This document shows positions 56,877 through 64,000 of a stretch of 64,000 bases of DNA, one piece after another. The position numbers and the translations under genes were made by a program. The notes below the pieces were generated by a model that was given only the letters and a program-made list of their open reading frames with translations, was not told the origin of the DNA and did not search any database. Source of the stretch: Bathynomus jamesi (taxonomy: Eukaryota > Arthropoda > Malacostraca > Isopoda > Cirolanidae); assembly GCA_023014485.1 (NCBI GenBank), contig JAJOZX010000087.1, positions 1,204,501 through 1,268,500 on the forward strand, read 5' to 3'. The first letter of the stretch is position 1. Every line of letters starts with the position of its first letter.

Positions 56877-57070
56877 TTCAAGTTCGTTTTCCTTTGATAT
56901 CGCTTGATTCGTTGCTCTATGATCCTCCGAAAGAGATCCGTTTCCTCCTACTTGTATTGGTAGCTTCTTGCCCGGTAGCGATTTGGCTCGGGGGTTTCCA
57001 GCTGTGTCAACTGCATGTGGATGACATTTAGCATTCGTAAGGTGTCTGAGATGTTGAAAAAGTTTTCTTG

Positions 57071-57993
57071 TTAGCTTATTGTGTTCCTATTGTTGTTCCT
57101 ATTGTTATTTTTATTCCTATTGTCATTTAAACTTTTTCCTTTGTTCGTTGAGTCCGTCGGGAGATGTTGATAGTAGCATTTATTCCCGAATTTGCAGGTT
57201 CCATATTTTGCGTAAGTTCTGCAAATGTCCGGGTGGTAGAATTTACATCCGTCTCCAAATTTACAATGACCATTATTATAGAAGAAATTGCATATTGGGG
57301 GGATGTTCATATATACATTGTCCTCTTTTAAATCTGCAATTATCTTTTATATAATACCTGCATATAATTCCTTCCCCATATTTACTCTTGGCTTTTGTTT
57401 TTTGCTCCTTATTGGGGGACAGTTTTACTTCGTTTACTTGACTGCCCTCTTGTCTTGTCCTATTTGTGCTAGTTGTGTTTGTGTCCTTCGTTGCCCTTAT
57501 GCTGTGTGTTGTCTTTACACTCTTTGTCGCCTGTGTTTTCGGCCTCGTTTTGTGACGGTATTTGAATTCTTTCTATTTCGCCTTTCTCCGTTTCTTCCGT
57601 TTTCCACTGTTCTTTGTTTCCACTTTCCTCTTTCATTCTCTTCTCGTAGTCTCTTTCTGCTTTAAATACCGTAAAAGAGTTTAATTCGGTCAAGCAGTTC
57701 TCGCAGAAAATTTTTATCCCATTAAACTGCTTTGCGTTCGTTATAAGGGAGATTTTTTCATCTCCCCATTCTAGGCATTCAAAATCAAAAAGTAGCTGGC
57801 AAAAATCGCACCTCATCGCCTCTGTCTCATCTGTTGCAGCTTTACAGATACCACAGAGTTGCAGGTATGCATTAATTTCCATGTTGGTGAAGTGACTCAA
57901 AAAGGGGGTATTATGGGAGGTATTGGGTGGGGGATGACTCAAGCTGTGTGAGGGAAAGAATTTTCCGTTACTCCAGGGTAGGGGATGTGGCAC
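57071..57993 (-). pseudogene. LINE ORF1 with PHD-like finger and CCCH zinc fingers
   Basis: The N-terminal frame (57993-57469) has a PHD-like finger, CGICKAATDETEAMRC, then CQLLFDFECLEW and CENCLTEL, followed by a charged linker. The likely start is MEINAYLQLCGIC (57882). After a break the frame 57310-57071 has CCCH fingers (CNFFYNNGHCKFGDGCKFYH; CRTYAKYGTCKFGNKCYYQH). A PHD finger in ORF1 is known from CR1-group LINEs. CCCH fingers would add nucleic-acid binding. Confidence 0.78.
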
Positions 57994-58015
57994 GCTGTAT
58001 ACTTCTCACTGACTG

Positions 58016-58345
58016 GTCCTCTCGACTGTGGCTGCGGGGGATAATGGGGGGATATTTGCGGGCACTTCAAAAACCAAACTTTCCTCACAAAGAGACTCGG
58101 AAAAAAAACAAAAACAAATGCTGTATATATTAATTCACTTTGATTTTATTTACTTTTTTGGTATACGCCGCTATTTTTACTTTTTTAAAAAGAAATACCG
58201 CTATGCGCTATCAATTAACTCACAATATCGGCACCGTTTAAAACTGATTAACTGCAGGATTTTTACTGTAATACCGCTTTTATTCGGTCTTCGATCGAAA
58301 GACGTGTAACCGCCACAACAGCAAAACACATATAGGTCACTATAT
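58016..58345. other. No gene seen
   Basis: Between the 5' end of the minus-strand LINE and Penelope-like sequence. Nothing recognised. Confidence 0.4.
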
Positions 58346-58386
58346 ATATGATGAAAAAAACCACGAAGGAAAGGAAACACAGAATG

Positions 58387-58425
58387 GTGCTCAAGCGCTT
58401 TCGTCTAATGCATCCTCAGGAACAC
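58387..58425 (-). ncRNA. Degenerate hammerhead-like motif (Penelope type)
   Basis: As at 49841-49880 but one base shorter: the first stem II strand is GC instead of GUC, which should weaken the stem. CUGAGGA, GAAA and the stem I pair are kept. Confidence 0.45.
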
Positions 58426-58469
58426 TGAAGTAAATAAAGAGTTGGAGACTATATATAGGTCACAAAAAT

Positions 58470-58510
<41 letters not shown>

Positions 58511-58673
58511 AATAGCGATAAAAATTGTGGGAGGAGCATACAAATTTGTAAGGAGAAACTACCAATTTTAGCACTTTGCCCTTCTTGTCTAAATCCGTTC
58601 TGAATGAATTCAAAACAACAGGATCAAATGGATTGTGTACAACCAATTTTATAGATAATTCCTGAATTATATA

Positions 58674-59322
58674 CAGGGTGTCTCAAAAGTCACTATCTAT
58701 TTCGGTGACATTAGATGTTTTTTTTAAAAATGCTATGCTGGCATAAAGATATGTACTTCTGGTGCAAATTTGTATATTTAAAAAAAGTTAATTGGTTTAT
58801 TATCTTGACATGCTTGAACAATTCCTCGAACCTCAACTTCTTACAGATGGCATTCTTGACACAGTAGTTTTTCAGCAGGATGGAGCACCGTGCCATTATG
58901 CAATAATTGTACGTGATTATCTTGACAGACGCTTCCCCGGTCGCTGGATCGGTCGTGGAGGAACACAACCATGGGCAGCACGTTCACCCGATTTAACACC
59001 ATTAGATTTTTTCGCCTGGGGTTTCATTAAGTCTAAGGTGTACACTGGTAGAAGAATTAGTGATGTAGCCGAACTTCGAAATCGTATTACCGATGCAGTT
59101 CAGAAAATAACACCTCAAATGCTGGAAAGTGTGTTCCGGGAAACAACTTATCGCTTTGAGCTCTGTAGAGACACTGATGGTCGCCATGTGGAGACAGATA
59201 AATAAATAGCACTAATTCTTTGTGGCACTTACTTTGAAATAAATATATTTTTCATGTCTTAAACCAGTTTTTCGTAATTCCCATTATTTTTCAAAATAGA
59301 TAGTGACTTTTGAGACACCCTG
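58674..59322 (+). mobile_element. Mariner-type deletion derivative, 649 bp, TA duplication
   Basis: TIRs CAGGGTGTCTCAAAAGTCAC (58674) and inverse to 59322, about 30 bp, with TA at 58672-58673 and 59323-59324. It encodes only the catalytic C-terminal half of a transposase. Confidence 0.92.
58792..59205 (+). CDS. DD41D-type transposase, catalytic C-terminal half
   Basis: The frame has EQFLEPQL, then VFQQDGAPCH (second Asp), SPDLTPLDFFAWGFIKSKVY (third Asp, 41 residues later) and ends DGRHVETDK. The N-terminal DNA-binding domain and the first Asp are missing, because the 5' TIR is only about 120 bases before the ATG. The reading frame is open, but the protein cannot be a complete enzyme. It is probably a deletion product mobilised, if at all, by a full-length relative. 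Confidence 0.85.
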   Translation: MVYYLDMLEQFLEPQLLTDGILDTVVFQQDGAPCHYAIIVRDYLDRRFPGRWIGRGGTQPWAARSPDLTPLDFFAWGFIKSKVYTGRRISDVAELRNRITDAVQKITPQMLESVFRETTYRFELCRDTDGRHVETDK

Positions 59323-59457
59323 TATAGGTCACAAAAAAATAAAAAATATAAAAAATATAAAAATAAAGATTGTAAGAGGAGCATACAAATTTATAACGGA
59401 AAACTACAAAAGTTTTAGCACTCTGCCCTTCTTGTCTAAATCCGTTCTGAACGAATT

Positions 59458-59901
59458 CTAAACAACAGGATCAGGTGGAAAAAGACCTTGGCTCATGTTA
59501 AAGTTATTTGTAAGTTGGATAATAGCAGACTCAAGAATATTTCTATTAACAATGTTGCTAAAGTGAAACAAAACTGAAACATTATTCCAATCAATACAGT
59601 AGGATAACTCTGACAAATGGACAAAAAGGGCACTGGACGACTGTCCCGTTCTAACGAAATATTGATGCTGTTTTACACGCGTGTGCAAATCTTTTCCCGT
59701 CTGACCAATGTAAAAGGAATCACATTGTTTACAACCTAGTTTATAGATAATGCTTGAGTTATTGGTAGGGCTATTTTTAACTATGGTATTTTTCACAATA
59801 TTGTTATATGAAAATACTACATTAATATTCAAAAGTTTAAGTACATTAGCAATGCCTAAAAAGCCCGGGAAAAATGGAAGTACTAAAATATTCTTTGACA
59901 A
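59458..59901 (-). CDS. Penelope GIY-YIG endonuclease domain
   Basis: IIYKLGCKQCDSFYIGQTGK carries the Y...YIG motif of GIY-YIG nucleases (first Tyr in IIYKL, YIG about 25 residues before the RVKQHQ block), preceded by CKQC, the cysteine pair common in Penelope-like endonucleases. LHTRVKQHQYFVRTG and the Glu in NILESAIIQL complete the fold signature. The RT part upstream is absent, since the frame fades into the end repeat at 59930. The domain nicks target DNA during Penelope insertion. The frame is open from 59901 to a stop at 59458. Confidence 0.82.
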   Translation of the reverse strand: MSKNILVLPFFPGFLGIANVLKLLNINVVFSYNNIVKNTIVKNSPTNNSSIIYKLGCKQCDSFYIGQTGKDLHTRVKQHQYFVRTGQSSSALFVHLSELSYCIDWNNVSVLFHFSNIVNRNILESAIIQLTNNFNMSQGLFPPDPVV

Positions 59902-59993
59902 AGTGCGAGTGTTATTCCTTCGTGGTTTTTTTCATCATAAATATTTTTCACGTGTTACTTTCGTGAAATAATTTTCATATATATATATATATA

Positions 59994-60440
59994 TGTTAAC
60001 CCCCTCCGTCTATGGCCTTGATCGGTTCGAAGTTGACGGGGGTTCTGGTTAGGTGGCAGCAACGGAGTTGTTACTCTGGAGTATCTGGTACCGTATAGGG
60101 AATCGCAGAAGTTTCTCTTATACTACTCTCCGATTTCTTCTTGTAGTGGATCGGAGGATTCTGTGGGGCTTACTAAATTCTCTGAAGGTTCCCCGATTCT
60201 TCTCGTAACGTATCTGGAAATTATTTTCCCTATTTTAAGACTAAGTTCTCTGAAGAGAGCAAGGCTCAAAGGAGAAGACAAAGATTTTTTTCTTATTGTA
60301 GTTTTACTGCTAAAATGCTACAAGTAATGCTCAGCCTCTGAGTTAGATCAGTCAAATCAGAATAACAATTTGAAAAATTACATGGGTTTATATACCCAAA
60401 TTTTTTGGGCATCATTATTATTTAATGTTGACTTGTTTTG
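59994..60440. other. No gene seen
   Basis: A less AT-rich stretch with repeated CTCTGAAG and TCCGAT phrases, no coding similarity recognised. Confidence 0.4.
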
Positions 60441-60449
60441 GTTTTATTC

Positions 60450-61961
60450 TCAATAGGCTGCATTATTTTTCAAAGTAGTTGAAGATAAGGTAAATATTTT
60501 AGCTGTGGGAGCGTCTAAACAGATAAGCAAGATTATATGAAGATGAAGCCATATTTTTATTTTAAACCGCATACTGACAGATCTGATGTTATCATGATCT
60601 GCCGAGTTAACTAAAAATGGAAAATGAAATATGCATTTTATTATAATGAGAGGAGTTTCTGGGTTAAGTGTTTTCTTTATTTCTTTACTTAACTTGGCTC
60701 TAGATTTCAGTCTTGATCTTTGTATTGATGATTTTGAGAGGGTAACATCCCTAATATCAACTCCAGCTGCCTGGAAAGCAGGAGTAACTATATGCATTGC
60801 TTCTCTGAAAGATGTATTTGTACGATCTAATGCAGCAGAGAACCTAGGATCGTTGATTATTCGCCGAGGATTTGGATTTGATATTTGTTGTTTCGAGGGA
60901 GTTGAAATAGAAGTAGAAGGCACGGGATTGGAGATTTTTCGTTTATGGTATTCACTTATGCATGTTTCCTCCTCAGTGTTACTTGATGTAGAATCTAGTT
61001 CATCCTTTGAATTCCCTGTCTTTGTTTGATTTTCATCAGTGTTCATGTCATATTTTTTTCGATGCTCATTTTCTACCTCTAGCCTCTTTTCCATCCTTTT
61101 CGTTTTCGCCACGAAAACCTTATCTTGACCAGCCATGTACATTTGATCTCTCAGAAATTCCCAATCTTCTGCAATCTTTATTAGGCCACTTGCATTTGCA
61201 TGAGATACATCAAAAAGAATATCAAGCTGTTCTTCGAATGCTTTTGTGTTAGATTCTTGGGTGCTGCTTTTTCTATGCTTATTTTTCCCCAGGGGTGTAG
61301 TCGAGGGGTAACGCGGTATAACGGCGTTATACTTCCTAAAATTTCAGTGAAGTAGCGTTATACTACCTGCTGTAGTAGCCATAGCTGAATGCTGAGCACT
61401 TACGGACTTTTATCCACTATATGTATAATGTAACTGTAGTATCTGCTATATCACTATGAAACTGCATTATACCGTATACATACGACTGATACGAGTATCT
61501 ATATGTGTGTGTTTTATTCAAATTAAAAGTAACTAGAGCCTGTACTGTATTTGTAGTTTTATTTACTAAATATATATTTTTTATTTTCGAATTAACTTTT
61601 ACTATTTTTATACAGTAATTGTTCTATGAAACGCCCTATTAAAGTTTTGCCTGTAGCGTTACCCTTCCTAAAATTTTAGGACAACACCATTGTTTTTCCC
61701 CAAGCTTACATACTGGTTATAGATTTTCTTGAGTTTGGCGACAACATTTGGTTTTTGTGATATTGGTATATTGGCCTTCCTACACATTACCAACGTTTCA
61801 TCAACAATTGATGGTGCTTCCGGTAGCGTTTGCTTCTCCTTTTTGATGCCATGGAATAAGTTACAAAGCACTTGTCTAAGTGTTGGAAGCTGATTTCCAT
61901 CAAAATTATTTACCATGACACCAATCAGCCATACTGTATTTTGCCTTCTAGTTTCAGTCAT
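60450..61961 (-). pseudogene. Unnamed DDE-like transposase candidate, third copy, 3'-truncated
   Basis: Starts MTETRRQNTVWLIG at 61961 with the same N-terminal module as the 44-46 kb gene (LPTLRQVLCNLF, KQTLPEAPSIV, CRKANIPISQ). A 403-bp MITE at 61290-61692 splits it. After removing the MITE and one duplication, the frame continues without a break through KAFEEQLDILFDVSHANA, QDKVFVAKTKRMEKR, RFSAALDRTNTSFREAM and DVTLSKSSIQRSRLKSRA to TPLII (about 60630), where similarity ends before the WDGK block. The rest of the core and the C-terminus are missing. A right terminal motif near 62396 resembles that of the 46-kb copy. Confidence 0.7.
61290..61692. mobile_element. hAT-like MITE, 403 bp, 8-bp TSD
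   Basis: Ends CAGGGGTGTAGTCG and CGACAACACCATTG-like inverse with a few mismatches. The duplication TTTTTCCC is exact at 61282-61289 and 61693-61700. Excision with one duplication restores the host frame (LGKN joined to KHRKSS). The phrases GCGTTATAC and TTCCTAAAATTT occur near both ends. Confidence 0.82.
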
Positions 61962-62401
61962 TTTTGTGGTGAGCCTAAATATAGTTAGATAAATTTCCTG
62001 CCAAATAAGATTATGCTATCTTTCTGAAACATTATTGTAGTGAGCCTAAATATGGTTAGATAAATTTGCTAGCCAAATAAGCTTATGCAATCTTTATTAG
62101 GCCACTTGCATTTGCATGAGATATGTCAAACATAGTTTCTGAAACATAAATGATAACCATTAGTAACAAGAAAAAGCCATAAATAATACATAAATGAAAA
62201 AAACTTAACATTTAAATATTATGCTGTACACTCCAGAGGATGCGAAATTTACCCTATTTCAGCAAACTTCATGTCCTCCGAGCAGTCACTTAATATTACT
62301 CAGTCAACCCTATATTTTAACAGGCATATTCTAAGACCAAACCTCATCAATTGACAGGGTATGCGAACTCAATTTTCAAAATTATTTTCTTGGGACAGTC
62401 T

Positions 62402-62407
<6 letters not shown>
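61962..62407. other. Leader of the third unnamed-transposase copy, with two internal duplications
   Basis: A roughly 58-bp segment (GTGAGCCTAAATAT...GTTAGATAAATTT) is present twice, at about 61970-62030 and 62038-62096. 62087-62124 repeats coding bases 61171-61207 (GCAATCTTTATTAGGCCAC). The stretch ends with the motif GACAGTCTAAATTA (62394-62407) before (TA)n. Confidence 0.6.
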
Positions 62408-62439
<32 letters not shown>

Positions 62440-62442
<3 letters not shown>

Positions 62443-62608
62443 CGAATAAAACCACGAAGGAAAGGAAACACAGAGTGGTGCTCAAGCGCTTTCGTCTAAT
62501 GACATCCTCAGGAACACCAAAAAGCGCTTGAGCACCACTCTATGTTTCCTTTCCTTCGTGTTTTTATTCATCATAGATATTTTTCACGTGTTACTTTCGT
62601 GAAATAAT

Positions 62609-62615
<7 letters not shown>
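62440..62615. mobile_element. Penelope-like end repeats in inverted arrangement
   Basis: CACGAAGGAAAGGAAACACA...GTGCTCAAGCGCTTTCG is followed at 62519 by the inverse AAAGCGCTTGAGCACC...TTCCTTCGTG and then TCACGTGTTACTTTCGTG. It lies between (TA)n at 62408-62440 and 62613-62681. As at 49.8 kb, two ends face each other. Confidence 0.72.
62478..62517 (-). ncRNA. Hammerhead-ribozyme-like motif (Penelope type)
   Basis: Same 40-base layout as at 49841-49880 with all core bases kept. Its inverted neighbour at 62519 is truncated before GAAA, so only one motif here could fold. Confidence 0.55.

Positions 62616-62681
<66 letters not shown>
62613..62681. repeat. (TA)n microsatellite
   Basis: About 34 TA units directly after the Penelope end phrase ATAATTTTCATATAT. 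Confidence 0.95.
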
Positions 62682-62685
<4 letters not shown>

Positions 62686-62699
62686 TATATATAATTTTT

Positions 62700-63049
62700 T
62701 CTTTCAAGCATTACAGTAGCGTTTAATTTTTTTTCTATTCTACATGAATTCCTTGTCATACGACACTTCAGTTGGTTTAACGTTGAAATATGACGTGTAA
62801 ATTAACATTTGCAGGACGTGAAGTGGTCATTTGACAGATAATTATTGTTCATTTTTATTATATTTAGATTATTATACATGGCATACTTAGGCTTCCTTTA
62901 GACTGTCAGAGTATATACCTAGTGTAATTGATTCACTCATTCATTAGTTTATTGAGTGGTATTGCAATTTCATCGGATACTATGATAATTTGTACATACT
63001 TACCAGGATCGTATTGATGTCGGAGTCTTTATTTTTCAGTTTTTTATTG
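62700..63049. other. No gene seen
   Basis: AT-rich, nothing recognised. Confidence 0.4.
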
Positions 63050-64000
63050 CTAAAGAGATATCGTTTGGCAGGAGTGGATAGAAAAAAATGATTTGGAGTG
63101 GGTTGTGATGTATTATCGGAGTGTTGTAATTGGGATCGAGGCTGCAGTATTGGAGCCGATATTTGTAAAGAAGTTATTTAATAAATTGGCTATATCTTTG
63201 GGGTAATTGTAAGAATTTCCGCCTTGTATGAGGGAAGACAGGGAAAATGTTTTAACTTTCTTTGTGTTAATTAACTCTTTCAGAGTGTTCCATAGCCTTT
63301 TTGGATTAGATTTTAGTTTATTAATTTTTGAACAATAATGATCTGCTCTTGCTTTTTTAATGACTGAATTAAGTCTGTTACACTAATTTTGTATGTTTGT
63401 TCGGTAATAATATCAGTTTTCCATAGTTTAAAGAGTGTATGCTTGCGTTTAATACTCACAATGAAGTGCTGGTGTGATCCATTGGTTGTTATATTTAGTT
63501 TTAGATATTACTTTTGATTTAAGAGCAAAGTTTATGTTGAATGTATCCATTAATGCGTCTGAGAATGCTCGAAATTTTGTTCCAATGTCATGGTTACTTT
63601 CGGTTATTCTAGTCCAGTCAAAAGCTGTTATTTCTCTCAGGAACTTTAATTTATTATAGCTGTAAGATCTATAGTCAACTTTTATAGTTTCCTTTGCTGA
63701 GGAGTGGGTGATTAGCATGGTGTACGTAGGCAAGTGATGTGTGATAGTTAATATAATTATACCCGAGATGCAATCAAGAGGGAATCGCACCCAGATTTGA
63801 TCCAGCAGAATCAAATTTTTAATGTCATTGTAAAGTCTAGTGGTCTTTGTTATAGTTAAATTAAAGCCACTAGCAGTTATGATGTTGTGAAGGAAGTTTG
63901 CGTTATTACTTGAATGTTATTTTGTGAAGTCAATATTTAAATCTCCTGTAATAACCCAACTGTTACCAGTATAATTGGAGGTTAGAATTCTATCGATATT
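63050..64000 (-). pseudogene. LINE endonuclease C-terminus and linker, cut by window edge
   Basis: From the right edge on the minus strand: WVITGDLNIDF (the GDFN-type catalytic block, about 63950), a TAA, FLHNIITASGFNLTI, then LLDQIWVRFPLDCISG and ITHHLPTYTML, where the usual SDH/DH reads THH. After KYNNQWITPALH (about 63480) the linker is in shifted frames (ADHYCSKINKLKSNPKRLWNTL near 63330, and PKDIANLLNNFFTNIGS near 63180). The reverse transcriptase is not reached before similarity ends. A non-LTR element of the Jockey group is likely, and the rest lies beyond the window. Confidence 0.65.

Larger units (their letters stand above)
52346..58015 (-). mobile_element. CR1-like LINE with PHD/CCCH ORF1, split by a DD41D mariner-type element
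   Basis: On the minus strand: ORF1 (57993-57071), endonuclease (56876-55900), RT (55555-52700, interrupted at 53931-55289), a C-terminal domain ending at 52482, and a 3' tail of (TAA)n at 52361-52412. Without the insertion it is about 4.3 kb. Individual frames are broken by single-base shifts, but all major domains are present. Confidence 0.88.
58346..59990 (-). mobile_element. Penelope-like element 3' parts, interrupted by a mariner derivative
   Basis: Two partly redundant copies. The left piece (58346-58670) holds an end repeat with a degenerate hammerhead motif and the last codons of the GIY-YIG protein (DPVVLNSFRTDLDKKG, 58449-58646, minus). The right piece (59325-59990) holds the longer GIY-YIG frame and another end repeat (CACGTGTTACTTTCGTGAAA at 59952). 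(TA)n lies at 58470-58505 and 59977-59993. Confidence 0.7.

Overview
This is eukaryotic, AT-rich DNA made almost entirely of transposable elements. I see no convincing single-copy host gene, tRNA or rRNA. Exact (TTAGG)n tracts (the arthropod telomere motif), long (TA)n microsatellites, Jockey/CR1-type LINEs, BEL/Pao, Penelope-like, hAT, Merlin and DD41D mariner-type elements point to an arthropod. The style of the endonuclease-bearing LINE at 15.4-16.7 kb resembles decapod crustacean LINEs as I remember them, so a decapod is my best guess (inference).

Layout. 0-5.2 kb: end of a DD41D mariner-type element, a spliced but broken ZMYM/hAT-type gene, and a mariner 5' fragment. 5.2-8.3 kb: a mariner-type element split by a LINE, itself split by a Foldback-like element. 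8.3-16.8 kb: LINE fragments, a hAT MITE, a Merlin remnant, and a locally duplicated LINE/host junction. 18.0-28.7 kb: a four-level nest. A palindromic MITE is split by a 3.27-kb DNA transposon encoding an unnamed DDE-like protein, and that transposon is split by a BEL/Pao element. 30.7-36.6 kb: a LINE-derived remnant and a near full-length CR1-like LINE with an SGNH-esterase ORF1. 37.4-41.0 kb: a terminal-inverted-repeat element coding for a spliced FEN1/XPG-like nuclease. 41-43.9 kb: MITE, tandem repeats and microsatellites. 44-46 kb: a second copy of the unnamed transposase family. 46.5-49.7 kb: an ~889-bp palindromic foldback element split by a 2.38-kb hAT element. 49.7-52 kb: Penelope ends with hammerhead-like motifs and mariner derivatives in (TA)n. 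52.3-58 kb: a CR1-like LINE (PHD and CCCH ORF1, endonuclease, RT) split by an almost complete DD41D transposon. 58.3-60 kb: Penelope GIY-YIG 3' ends split by another mariner derivative. 60.4-62.4 kb: a third copy of the unnamed family, split by a hAT MITE. 63-64 kb: a LINE endonuclease fragment.

Several nests can be undone exactly from target-site duplications, and host reading frames rejoin across them. This independently supports the boundaries given. Almost every coding unit carries one to three stops or one-base shifts, many in homopolymers, so real decay and residual sequencing error cannot be separated here. The two most interesting coding systems are the unnamed transposase-like family with 8-bp duplications and the FEN1-like element that shows no recognisable DDE transposase.
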